From assembly GCA_016721565.1 (NCBI GenBank), contig JADKHW010000003.1, forward strand, positions 101,379-165,378: a stretch of 64,000 nt of DNA. Direction: 5' to 3'. Below are positions 27,285-35,377 of the stretch, piece after piece; the first letter of the stretch is position 1; every line of letters starts with the position of its first letter. This DNA is from a bacterium. Its GTDB lineage: Bacteria > Electryoneota > RPQS01. The translations under genes were made by a program, and so were the position numbers. The notes beneath the pieces are model-generated. The model made no database searches. It worked only from the letters and a program-made list of their open reading frames with translations, and had not been told where the DNA came from.

Positions 27285-27901
27285 CCTCTTCTTCCGTTAC
27301 GCGGCCCAATCTTTGGCCGTGGGTGCTTGGCTTTGTCTTGTTTGTGGGCTTGGATCAGCTCGCAAAGTATTGGGTGCGGGCGAACTTCGTCCTCGGTGAA
27401 TCCGTTCCGGTCATCGGTGAACTGTTCAGGTTTACGTATGTACAGAATCCCGGTGTGGCCTTTGGGTTAGAGCCGTTTTCACCGACGATATTGATGATCT
27501 TTGGTTCGGTGGCCGCGCTTGGACTTGGCGGCTACCTGTATTACTTGTTACGCGACCACGATCCGATGCGCTGGCCTGTTTTCCTATTTTTGTGCGGCGC
27601 GGTTGGCAACTTGATTGATCGTGCAATGCTTGGTTCAGTGACAGATTTCGCGGATATGGATTTCCCCGATTTCATTATGACTCGCTGGCCGGTGTTTAAC
27701 ATTGCGGACTCCTGCGTGACAATTGGAATCACGATTTTGCTGTGGCAAACTTTGTTTGTCAAGCACCCTGCTCCTCTCCCCCCAACTTCTGGTGAACGAC
27801 TCGACACATCCTCCCTTTCGTCTGCAAGCGGCAGCGGGACAGAAACCGCTCCGGCTGGACCGCTTTCTGACGCAAGCCCTTCCGGCGATCTCCCGAAATA
27901 A
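27281..27901 (+). CDS. lspA: LspA, prolipoprotein signal peptidase (C-terminus probably frameshifted)
   Basis: Cleaves signal peptides of lipidated prolipoproteins in the inner membrane. Four transmembrane segments can be seen, plus FVGLDQLAKYWV, TYVQNPGVAFGL, CGAVGNLIDRAMLGSVTDF (first catalytic Asp) and PVFNIADSCVTIG (second). The family usually ends near residue 165. Here a low-complexity Ser/Pro tail runs on to residue 206 and overlaps rluD by over 100 bases. One extra C in the six-C run at 27778-27783 gives a stop at 27793-27795, overlapping the rluD GTG as GTGA. The true end is therefore probably 27795. Confidence 0.92.
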   Translation: MTSSSVTRPNLWPWVLGFVLFVGLDQLAKYWVRANFVLGESVPVIGELFRFTYVQNPGVAFGLEPFSPTILMIFGSVAALGLGGYLYYLLRDHDPMRWPVFLFLCGAVGNLIDRAMLGSVTDFADMDFPDFIMTRWPVFNIADSCVTIGITILLWQTLFVKHPAPLPPTSGERLDTSSLSSASGSGTETAPAGPLSDASPSGDLPK

Positions 27902-28769
27902 AGTTCACAGCCTGATCGAGGCTGGGTTGGTGTTTGTCAATGGTCAGGTCGTGCGCAAATCGTGGCGCGTATCTGGCGGTGACAATGTTGAAATTCTGTT
28001 TCGCGCACAGGAGCCTTCCGACATCGAACCGGAAGCGATTCCGCTTGAGATTCATTACGAGGATGAGTTTCTGCTGGTCGTGAATAAGCCTGTGGGGATG
28101 GTAACCCATCCGGCCCACGGCAATTTCAGTGGCACGCTTGTCAATGCTCTTTTGCATCATCTGGGGAAGACAACCGGGCCTGAGAATTTGCGTCCCGGAA
28201 TTGTCCACAGGCTCGATAAAGGAACATCAGGGTTGCTTGTGGTGGCCAAAGATGAGAAGGTTCATCGAAAGCTGACCGAACAATTCAGCAACCGGACAGT
28301 GGATAGAGAGTATCGTTCGCTCGTGTGGGGACGATTTAAGACAGATAGCGACGTGATTGAAACGTTGCTCGACAGGCATCCCGGAGATCGCAAACGATAT
28401 GCGGTTGTGCGTCGTGGTGGCAAAGAAGCCATTACGACCTATCATGTGCTTGAGAACTACGTTGATACAGCGTACCTGCGACTCAAACTGGGCACAGGGC
28501 GGACACATCAGATTCGAGTTCATCTGGAGCACATCGGCCATCCGGTTTTTGGGGATACCTCATATGGAGGGCGGCTCAAACGTGTCGGACATTTTGGAGG
28601 CGCGCGCAAGAAGCTCTACTTAGATATCTTTGGTGAAGTAGAGCATTTTATGTTGCATGCGCGTACATTGGGCTTCATTCATCCGGTATCGGGTGTTGCT
28701 CTTAGTTTCGCGACAGAACCACCGGAACTGTTTTCTAAGGTTCTGGAATTACTGAAAAAGATGCAATGA
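27792..28769 (+). CDS. RluD-type 23S rRNA pseudouridine synthase
   Basis: Converts uridines to pseudouridine in 23S rRNA or related RNA. It has an N-terminal S4 domain (LRLDRFLTQALPAISRNKVH, AGLVFVNGQVVRKSWRV), then the catalytic RluA-family domain with VVNKPVGMVTHPA, GIVHRLDKGTSGLLVVAK (catalytic Asp in HRLDK), GTGRTHQIRVHLEHIGHPVFGD and FMLHARTLGF. I place the start at GTG 27792. An upstream ATG lies within lspA and adds residues unlike the family. About 325 residues, normal size. RluD versus RluA/RluC specificity is not certain. Confidence 0.92.
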   Translation: MNDSTHPPFRLQAAAGQKPLRLDRFLTQALPAISRNKVHSLIEAGLVFVNGQVVRKSWRVSGGDNVEILFRAQEPSDIEPEAIPLEIHYEDEFLLVVNKPVGMVTHPAHGNFSGTLVNALLHHLGKTTGPENLRPGIVHRLDKGTSGLLVVAKDEKVHRKLTEQFSNRTVDREYRSLVWGRFKTDSDVIETLLDRHPGDRKRYAVVRRGGKEAITTYHVLENYVDTAYLRLKLGTGRTHQIRVHLEHIGHPVFGDTSYGGRLKRVGHFGGARKKLYLDIFGEVEHFMLHARTLGFIHPVSGVALSFATEPPELFSKVLELLKKMQ

Positions 28770-28775
28770 CAGAGC

Positions 28776-28804
28776 TTGACAAATAAGCTCTAACGTTGTA
28801 TATT
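28776..28804 (+). promoter_or_regulatory. Sigma-70-type promoter of secDF
   Basis: A perfect -35 TTGACA at 28776-28781 is followed after exactly 17 bases by -10 TATATT at 28799-28804. Transcription would begin near 28811, about 40 bases before the secD ATG. It lies between the end of rluD and secD. Confidence 0.8.
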
Positions 28805-28851
28805 AGAGGTCTTTGCAAACTTCACCCTTTCGGTTTGCCATTTTCTAAACC

Positions 28852-30882
28852 ATGAAATCACACAGAGTTAGAGTAATTGTAATGATAGCGCTGGTAGTGT
28901 TAGGTGGATACATCTTGTATCCGACCTTTCGCTATGACAGCTTGTCTCAGACAGAGACAAGTTTGTTGACCCGCCTATCACAAACATCCGGCATTCCACT
29001 TTCTCGTCTTGCGATTGACATCAATCGTGATGACGTTGATCTGGCGGGTGAAATTCAACAATCCAACATCTCCGAAGCGGACAAGATGTCTGCAATCGAG
29101 CAGTTGAATTACCTGCGCGGTGAATTTGAGCAATCACTGGCCGCAAATCGTAATTTGGCTATCAAGCGCGGTCTCGACCTTCAGGGTGGTATGTACCTCG
29201 TATTGGAAGTCGATCTTGTGCAGATGCTTGAGCATGCTGCCAAAGGCAAGGACGATCAATACGAGAGCGTCATGTCCGAAGTTCGCGCAGCAACAAAGGG
29301 TACCGACAAGGATGCCTTTGACGCACTTGAAGAATCGGCCAGCCAAAAGGGTGTTTCTCTGAATCGTTATTGGGGCGATGCGGGTCAAACCGATGTTGAT
29401 GTTCTGAAGAAGCTGCGTGAAACCGCTGGTGATGCGATTGACCGTTCTTTGGAAATTTTGCGTAACCGTGTCGACCAATTCGGCGTGTCTGAACCATCTA
29501 TCAGCAAGCTGGGTACTTCTCGTATCGCGTTGGAACTTCCAGGCGTCAAAGATCCGGAACGCGCACGCGCGCTCGTGGGCCGTACCGCTTTACTTGAGTT
29601 CAAGCTCTTGGCTGAAACGGATCGCTCGCAGGACGTTTTGCTCGCGTTGGACGGAGGCATAGCCCGACGGATGAAGGGTGACACCAGCACTACGAGCGCC
29701 AACGATTCCACAATGTCCGACTCCCTTTTGGCAGATTCCGTGAAGACGGACTCAGCTCAAACGGCTGAAGACCTATTTGCTGAAAGCGACACGACGCTGG
29801 GCGATACATCAGCAAGCGCGAAAAATCCGCTCTTATCATTGTTGGTTGGCGGGACAGGCGACATTCTTGTTCCCTTAGAGAACCGCAGCAAAGTGACGCG
29901 CATGATTACCTCGCTTGACAATCAGCGTTTCATTCCTCGGGACATGGAATTTAAGTGGTCAGCTAAATCCGAAAAAATAGGCACGGACCAAAAAGAGTAT
30001 TGGCGTCTCTACGTTGTAAAGTCTCGTGCCGAAATGACTGGTGAGAAGCTGGCTGACGCACGCTCCTCTATTGGCTCAGGCTACGATCCTGAACAGTCCG
30101 GCAAGCCGATTGTACAGATTGAGTTCACCAAAGAAGGCGGCAAGGTATTCTCCCGAGTAACTGGCGCGAACGTTGGCCGCCGTTTGGCTATTGTGCTGGA
30201 TGACAAAGTTTATATGGCTCCGAATCTTCGTGAAAAGATCTCGGGTGGTTCAGCGGTCATTACGGGTCTCGACAATACTGAAGAAGCTCGTGACATGTCA
30301 ATCGTGTTGCGCGCTGGTGCGCTTCCGGCTTCGGTGAACATAGTCGAAGAACGCACAATCGGACCGTCATTGGGTACAGATTCTGTCGAGGCTGGAAAGA
30401 TGAGCTTGATGCTCTCCTTCCTTGCGGTAACGCTATTCATGCTGTTCTACTACCGCATGAGCGGCGGCGTGGCTGACATCGCCATGATATTCAGTATCTT
30501 CTTACAACTTGCAATTTTGGCGTTGTTCCAATTGACGCTGTCTATGCCCGGTATAGCCGGTGTAATTTTGTCGATTGGTATGGCGGTTGACACGAACGTG
30601 CTGATTTTCGAGCGTATTCGCGAAGAACTCAAGCATGGCAAAACGGTTAGAGCGGCCATTGACGCAGGATTTGACCGCGCGCTTGTTACGATTATAGACT
30701 CGCACGTCACAACGGCCATTGCCGGCGGAGTCCTGTGGTACATGGGCACCGGCGCAATTAAGGGCTTCGGTCTTACGCTGACGGTTGGTATTCTTGTTAA
30801 CCTCTTTGCGGCGATCTTCTTCACCCGCTTGGTCTATGACCTGTGGATTGGTCGTCGTCAAGTTCAAACCTTGAGCATCTGA
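28852..30882 (+). CDS. secD: SecD, protein translocase subunit
   Basis: An inner-membrane RND-type protein that uses proton motive force to complete Sec-dependent export. The 676 residues include a first transmembrane segment (VIVMIALVVLGGYILYPTF), the periplasmic P1 domain with KRGLDLQGGMYLVLEVD and LRNRVDQFGVSEPSI, and five C-terminal segments with SVEAGKMSLMLSFLAVTLFM and LSIGMAVDTNVLIFERIREE. A Ser/Thr/Asp-rich linker sits at about 280-325. secF follows with a one-base stop/start overlap (TGATG). Confidence 0.96.
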   Translation: MKSHRVRVIVMIALVVLGGYILYPTFRYDSLSQTETSLLTRLSQTSGIPLSRLAIDINRDDVDLAGEIQQSNISEADKMSAIEQLNYLRGEFEQSLAANRNLAIKRGLDLQGGMYLVLEVDLVQMLEHAAKGKDDQYESVMSEVRAATKGTDKDAFDALEESASQKGVSLNRYWGDAGQTDVDVLKKLRETAGDAIDRSLEILRNRVDQFGVSEPSISKLGTSRIALELPGVKDPERARALVGRTALLEFKLLAETDRSQDVLLALDGGIARRMKGDTSTTSANDSTMSDSLLADSVKTDSAQTAEDLFAESDTTLGDTSASAKNPLLSLLVGGTGDILVPLENRSKVTRMITSLDNQRFIPRDMEFKWSAKSEKIGTDQKEYWRLYVVKSRAEMTGEKLADARSSIGSGYDPEQSGKPIVQIEFTKEGGKVFSRVTGANVGRRLAIVLDDKVYMAPNLREKISGGSAVITGLDNTEEARDMSIVLRAGALPASVNIVEERTIGPSLGTDSVEAGKMSLMLSFLAVTLFMLFYYRMSGGVADIAMIFSIFLQLAILALFQLTLSMPGIAGVILSIGMAVDTNVLIFERIREELKHGKTVRAAIDAGFDRALVTIIDSHVTTAIAGGVLWYMGTGAIKGFGLTLTVGILVNLFAAIFFTRLVYDLWIGRRQVQTLSI

Positions 30883-31790
30883 TGATCCAGATTTTCCACA
30901 ATATCAACGTAGACTTCGTCAAGTATCGTTGGAAAGCCATTACGATATCTTGCATAATCATTCTCGCGGGCTTTGTCGTCATGTTGATGCGTCCGGTGAA
31001 CTGGTCCATTGACTTCCGCGGCGGTCTGGATATTCTTGTTCGCTTTGAACAATCCGTATCAGATGGACAAGTGCGCTCCGCGCTTTCGGATCTCGACGTT
31101 GGCGAAGTCAAGACGGTTTCAAGCCTTGGGAACGTTGACGATTATTCAATCCGCATGAAGTTGTCTGAGGACGTTCAGACACTTCAGCAGAAGATTACAG
31201 CAAGTCTGACAAAGGCGTTTCCGGGTAATAAGTTCGAAATCCGCAGTATTGATGTGGTAGGCCCCAAAGTAGGTAGTGAACTACGCGCGCAAGCGATATA
31301 TTCCGCGTTGGTGGTTATACTCCTGCTTCTGATCTACATTTCATGGCGCTTCGAGTTTGCCTTCGCCGTGGGCGCAATTATCGCGTTGGTTCACGACTTG
31401 TTGATTACGTGGGCTTTCTTCATGTTCTTCAACTTTGAGGTAGGCCTTTCGGTACTTGCCGCGTTTTTGACGCTGTTGGGCTTCTCGTTGAATGATACGG
31501 TTGTGGTCTATGACCGTATTCGTGAAAACCTGAAGAAACTGCGACAAGTAAAGCTGGCAGACATCATGAACCAGAGCATCAACGAGACGATGTCGAGAAC
31601 GATTATCACCTCTTTGACGGTGTTCTTGACGGTGCTCGTTTTGTTCTTCTACGGTGGTCCGGTTTTGAAAGGCTTCAGCTTCGCGATGTTGGTGGGTGTC
31701 GTCACCGGTACCTATTCGTCGATTTTTATTGCAGCGCCCGTTGTTCTGGAATGGGCAGAACGAAAAGCCTTGCAGGGCAAGAAAAAGTAA
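30882..31790 (+). CDS. secF: SecF, protein translocase subunit
   Basis: Partner of SecD in the inner membrane. The 302-residue product has the N-terminal segment ITISCIIILAGFVVMLM, the periplasmic NWSIDFRGGLDILVRFEQ block, IDVVGPKVGSELRAQAIYS, and the C-terminal five-helix RND unit with LLGFSLNDTVVVYDRIREN and NETMSRTIITSLTVFLTVL. The ATG at 30882 overlaps the secD TGA by one base; a longer frame starting inside secD is not credible. A strong intrinsic terminator follows 20 bases after the stop. Confidence 0.95.
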   Translation: MIQIFHNINVDFVKYRWKAITISCIIILAGFVVMLMRPVNWSIDFRGGLDILVRFEQSVSDGQVRSALSDLDVGEVKTVSSLGNVDDYSIRMKLSEDVQTLQQKITASLTKAFPGNKFEIRSIDVVGPKVGSELRAQAIYSALVVILLLLIYISWRFEFAFAVGAIIALVHDLLITWAFFMFFNFEVGLSVLAAFLTLLGFSLNDTVVVYDRIRENLKKLRQVKLADIMNQSINETMSRTIITSLTVFLTVLVLFFYGGPVLKGFSFAMLVGVVTGTYSSIFIAAPVVLEWAERKALQGKKK

Positions 31791-31809
31791 TTCGACCTCA
31801 GTGCCTCGC

Positions 31810-31837
31810 GGCCCCGCGAGAGCGGGGCCTTTTTTTT
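31810..31837 (+). terminator. Intrinsic terminator after secF
   Basis: A perfect 8-base GC stem GGCCCCGC / GCGGGGCC around a GAGA tetraloop is followed by eight T bases (31830-31837). It ends only 17 bases before the purA start codon, leaving no obvious room for a purA promoter downstream of it. Confidence 0.9.
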
Positions 31838-31854
31838 GAAGAAAGTATCTTAAC

Positions 31855-33132
31855 GTGGTCACAGCAGTTTTGGGCGCCCAGTGGGGCGACGAAGGCAAGG
31901 GCAAGATAGTTGACTACTTGAGCGAGCGTGCCGATGTGGTGTGCCGCTATCAGGGTGGAGCAAATGCCGGCCATACCATTATTGAAGGTGGCCGGAAGTT
32001 TGTGCTCCATCTTCTGCCAGCAGGAATTTTGCGGCCGAACACAGTTTGCGTAATTGGCGGCGGTGTAGTGGTTGATCCGGGCGCATTGTTGGACGAGATT
32101 GCGCAGCTTGAAGCCGCAGGAATCAATTTGGATGGCAGACTGTTTGTGAGCCATCAGGCGCATCTAATTATGCCGTATCACAAGCTGCTCGACAGCCTGC
32201 ATGAGTCTCAGGGTGAGCGAGTGCGAATCGGCACTACAGGTCGAGGTATTGGCCCGGCGTACGTTGATAAGGTCGCACGCGTGGGAATCCGGATTGTAGA
32301 TTTGCTTGACAGGGATTACCTGCGCCAAAAGATTCGCGCCAACGTCGAAGAGAAGAACCGCTTGCTGTCCAAAGTCTATGCAGCAGCTGAGATGGACGTA
32401 GAAGCCATCGTCGAAGAGTACGTCGCCTTTGACCAAAAGATTGACCCGTACGTAAAAGATGTGTCGGTCCTGTTGGATGATGCAATTCGCGCGGGCAAGA
32501 ATGTGATATTGGAAGGTGCGCAAGGAACTCTACTAGACGTGGACATGGGAACGTACCCGTTTGTCACCTCGTCCAATCCGACCGTAGGTGGAGCGTGTAC
32601 CGGCTTGGGGCTTGGACCCCGCAAGATTGACCACGTTATCGGAATTATCAAAGCTTATACAACGCGCGTTGGGGAAGGACCTTTCCCGACAGAGATAACC
32701 GACGGCGAAGAGCAGCAGAAGCTACGCGAGAAGGGCGATGAATACGGGGCAACGACTGGCCGTCCCCGTCGCTGCGGCTGGTACGACGGCGTGGCAGCGC
32801 GATTCGCGGCGCGTGTAAACAGTATTGACGCATGGGCCGTAACAAAGCTTGATATTCTCACAGGCATGGACAAGATCAAGTTCTGTGTGGCATACACAGA
32901 TGGTCAGAGGACTTACAAGAATTTCCCGTCCGATAGCCGAGTTCTCTCGACTATTGAACCGATTTATGAAGAGCTTCCGGGTTGGAAGGCAAGCATCAAC
33001 AACGTGACAAAGTGGGAAGATTTTCCTCGCGAAGCGCAAGACTATTTACGCTATATCGAGCAGTTTACCGGAGTGCCGGCTTCAATTGTGTCGGTAGGCG
33101 CGTCGCGCGAACAAACCATCATGTTGCGATAA
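31855..33132 (+). CDS. purA: PurA, adenylosuccinate synthetase
   Basis: First step from IMP to AMP, using GTP and aspartate. The 425-residue protein has GAQWGDEGKGKIVDYLSERA (catalytic Asp and phosphate loop), GGANAGHTI with the catalytic His, GTTGRGIGPAY, LEGAQGTLLDVDMGTYPFVT, ATTGRPRRCGWYD and LDILTGMDKIKFC. It starts with GTG (GTG GTC ACA GCA), weakly supported by AAGAAAG about ten bases upstream. The close terminator suggests read-through from secDF or a promoter overlapping the hairpin. Purine genes purH and purN lie elsewhere in the window. Confidence 0.96.
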   Translation: MVTAVLGAQWGDEGKGKIVDYLSERADVVCRYQGGANAGHTIIEGGRKFVLHLLPAGILRPNTVCVIGGGVVVDPGALLDEIAQLEAAGINLDGRLFVSHQAHLIMPYHKLLDSLHESQGERVRIGTTGRGIGPAYVDKVARVGIRIVDLLDRDYLRQKIRANVEEKNRLLSKVYAAAEMDVEAIVEEYVAFDQKIDPYVKDVSVLLDDAIRAGKNVILEGAQGTLLDVDMGTYPFVTSSNPTVGGACTGLGLGPRKIDHVIGIIKAYTTRVGEGPFPTEITDGEEQQKLREKGDEYGATTGRPRRCGWYDGVAARFAARVNSIDAWAVTKLDILTGMDKIKFCVAYTDGQRTYKNFPSDSRVLSTIEPIYEELPGWKASINNVTKWEDFPREAQDYLRYIEQFTGVPASIVSVGASREQTIMLR

Positions 33133-33179
33133 AAAAACGTAGATGACGCCGCGTTGCAAATTGCGTGGAGCCAGAGGTT

Positions 33180-33252
33180 GAGAGCGTAGCTCAGTTGGTA
33201 GAGCACCGCCCTTTTAAGGCGATGGTCCCGGGTTCGAGCCCCGGCGCTCTCA
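33180..33252 (+). tRNA. tRNA-Lys (anticodon TTT)
   Basis: A 73-base cloverleaf: acceptor GAGAGCG pairs with CGCTCTC, D arm GCTC/GAGC with AGTTGGTAGA, anticodon loop CTTTTAA giving TTT, T arm CCGGG/CCCGG with TTCGAGC loop, discriminator A. One mismatch (C-A) sits at the top of the anticodon stem. CCA is not encoded. It lies 47 bases after purA and is followed at once by a terminator. Confidence 0.95.
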
Positions 33253-33259
33253 CAAAACA

Positions 33260-33296
33260 AGCCCGAAGCGAGTATTCGCTTCGGGCTTTAAGTTTT
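33260..33296 (+). terminator. Intrinsic terminator after tRNA-Lys
   Basis: A perfect 12-base stem AGCCCGAAGCGA / TCGCTTCGGGCT with a GTAT loop (33260-33287) is followed by TTAAGTTTT. It should end the purA-tRNA-Lys transcript. Confidence 0.9.
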
Positions 33297-33389
33297 AGGG
33301 CACATGCTTTGCGCAAATGTATTTGTCTAAATTAGGCGAACACATGGCGCGACCATACCTTAACTACTGACCCAGAATTAGATTCAAAG

Positions 33390-34342
33390 ATCTTCCACCC
33401 TGCTCCACTTGCAACACTGCATGCGGGCAAGGGGGCGCACTTTGATCTCTATTTGGGTATCCCTACACGAGCCGGGCAGCGCTATGTATTGTTCAAGTCT
33501 GCCGATCTCGACCTGACTGAAGAGAAACGGCGCGAGTTAATCGATCGCGGGTGAAGTTCCTGTACGTGACAGATGACGACGCGGGGAACTACTTTACGTT
33601 TGTGGATCGCACGGTGGGTGATGCCTTGCGCTCGGAAACCGCAACGCCTGAACAGAAATCCGCAGTATTGTATCACACAACCGCCGCGCTCGTTCAGGCT
33701 ACATTTTCACGGCCTGAATCACCCGTGCTAATCAGAACTAACCGTACGGTTGTCGAACACACGGTTGACGCAATTGCATCCGACCCAGCTTTGTTGCGCA
33801 CGATGGCCGCAACGTTTACACTCGACTACTCACTCTACACTCATGCAGTACATGTCGCGACGATGGGGACTGCCTTGTTACTTGAGCTATTCGGCACAGA
33901 AACGCGCGTGAAAGATGCAGCAATGGGTTACTTGCTACATGATGTAGGTAAGTGTCGTGTCCCATCTCAGATTCTTCGCAAAAGTGGAATCTTGACGCCG
34001 ATGGAGATGAAAGAAATCGAGCGCCACCCTGAGCACGGAGTAGAACTCATGCGGCCGCATGATGAAGTAACAGACCTTGCGATGGACATTATTCTCTCAC
34101 ATCATGAGAAATTGAATGGTCGCGGCTACCCGAGGAGGCTGCCACCTGAAAGAATATCTGTGGAGACCCGCATTTGTACTATCGTCGACGTATATGATGC
34201 TCTTACATCACATCGTGTTTACAAACCAGCGTTGCGTGGGGTCGAAGCGTTAACTTTCATGCGGGACAGAATGTACGAAGAGATTGACACGGGTCTGCTA
34301 AAACAACTGATTCACATCTTGGGTCCGCGCAACAATAAGTGA
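33390..34342 (+). CDS. HD-GYP domain protein, probable cyclic-di-GMP phosphodiesterase (apparent frameshift)
   Basis: The main frame (33551-34342, GTG start) has HD-domain metal motifs YLLHDVGKCRVP and HPEHGVELM, and HHEKLNGRGYP, the HHExxxGxGYP signature of c-di-GMP phosphodiesterases. Upstream, another frame reads IFHPAPLATLHAGKGAHFDL ... RRELIDRG, an N-terminal domain often fused to HD-GYP. It stops at the TGA 33552-33554. One extra G in the GGG at 33549-33551 joins them as IDRG-VKFLYV. The extended frame has no ATG, GTG or TTG before 33390, so the true start is uncertain, perhaps because of a further indel. It is followed by a FlgM-like small gene. Confidence 0.85.
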
Positions 34343-34410
34343 CCGGTACAGTATAGTTCGTTAAGTTCGTGTTGTTTGCGCCGATACTGTCATTGGAGGG
34401 CAAACACCGA

Positions 34411-34605
34411 ATGGCAGAACGCGACAGCAACAACACATCATGGGACTCGGAAAGCAGTAACGCTCTCCCGCGTAGCTTCACACCTGAGAATAGACGCAGA
34501 GACGGGGCGATGTTTCGCAAGATTCGCGAACGGATACGCGAGGGTTACTACGAATCAGGGAACGTGTTGAAGGCAATTGCTGATAAGATCACAGGGTCAC
34601 GATAA
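34411..34605 (+). CDS. Small protein with FlgM-like C-terminus
   Basis: A 64-residue hydrophilic protein. The N-terminal half is Ser/Asn-rich and probably disordered. The C-terminal helix FRKIRERIREGYYESGNVLK then AIADKITG resembles the anti-sigma-28 factor FlgM (pattern I..RI.EG.Y....V...IA.K). The ATG at 34411 is chosen because GGAGGG lies ten bases upstream; a TTG-type start further out is possible. It lies shortly after the HD-GYP gene and ends at a bidirectional terminator. No flagellar genes are in the window, so the FlgM reading is tentative. Confidence 0.55.
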   Translation: MAERDSNNTSWDSESSNALPRSFTPENRRRDGAMFRKIRERIREGYYESGNVLKAIADKITGSR

Positions 34606-34644
34606 ACGGAAGAAGGCCGAACTTGTGTTCGGCCTTCTTCCGTT
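34605..34644. terminator. Bidirectional terminator between convergent genes
   Basis: A perfect 17-base inverted repeat, AACGGAAGAAGGCCGAA and its complement, with a CTTGTG loop. It separates the plus-strand small gene from the convergent rsmE. The T-rich arm is imperfect on both sides, but stem strength and position make a shared terminator likely. Confidence 0.8.
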
Positions 34645-34657
34645 ATGTGTAAGCGTT

Positions 34658-35377
34658 CTACAAGTCGTTGCCACGTGTCAGCAGGTACATCAAGCCTGCG
34701 GCGGCAGCAACTTCACTACGCAATCTGCGTGACCCAAGTCCAATAAACCGCGCATTGGATGAGTTCAATAGCTCTAACTCATGCACATCAAATCCACCTT
34801 CAGGACCAACAACAATACTGTGGAAGCTTGCGGTATCAACTTCAAACAAGCTCGCCTCAGAACTGTTATCAGGATGTGCGACCCACAAACATGAATTAGT
34901 TGCTTGGGTCAAAGCATCTTGCAACGACTTGAAATGCACTTGCCCGATCAATCTGGCTCGACCTGTCTGTTTTGTGGACTGTACCGCTACTCGTTCGAGC
35001 TTTTCAATTTTGTTCGCTGTGTACATCTCTTGACTGCGCGCCATCTTGACCCACCATAAGTTGCGCACCCCAAGCTGCACAGCTGATGATACGACGTCGC
35101 GGGAGGTATCACCCTGCAAGCACCCGCAGATGAGAGTGATTTGAATATTGGATTCGCCGAACTCGTTGTAAATCTCTACGATCTCAAGCGTGTCTAAATT
35201 GAGTAATTTACACAAATAGACATTCCCCCTGCCATCTGTGGCCATGACCTTCTCCCCACTCTGGCGCGGCGAACGCGAGGTCAGATGATGTGACTCCGCC
35301 TCGGAAAGTGTGATGCGATTGCTATCAATGACCGCATCTCCAACATACGTAAATTCACCGTGATTTTGAGTTACCAT
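34658..35377 (-). CDS. rsmE: RsmE, 16S rRNA m3U1498 methyltransferase
   Basis: A SPOUT-class methyltransferase that uses SAM to N3-methylate U1498 in 16S rRNA. The 239 residues show an N-terminal PUA-like part (SEAESHHLT, GEKVMATDGRG), ITLICGCLQGD, the QSTKQTGRARLI stretch, and the knot: SIVVGPEGGFDVHELELL and LGSRRLRSEVAAAAGLMYLL. The usual LGxRILRxETA reads LGSRRLRSEVAA, a mild variation. Its start overlaps the end of the outer-membrane protein gene by seven bases. Confidence 0.92.
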   Translation of the reverse strand: MVTQNHGEFTYVGDAVIDSNRITLSEAESHHLTSRSPRQSGEKVMATDGRGNVYLCKLLNLDTLEIVEIYNEFGESNIQITLICGCLQGDTSRDVVSSAVQLGVRNLWWVKMARSQEMYTANKIEKLERVAVQSTKQTGRARLIGQVHFKSLQDALTQATNSCLWVAHPDNSSEASLFEVDTASFHSIVVGPEGGFDVHELELLNSSNARFIGLGSRRLRSEVAAAAGLMYLLTRGNDL

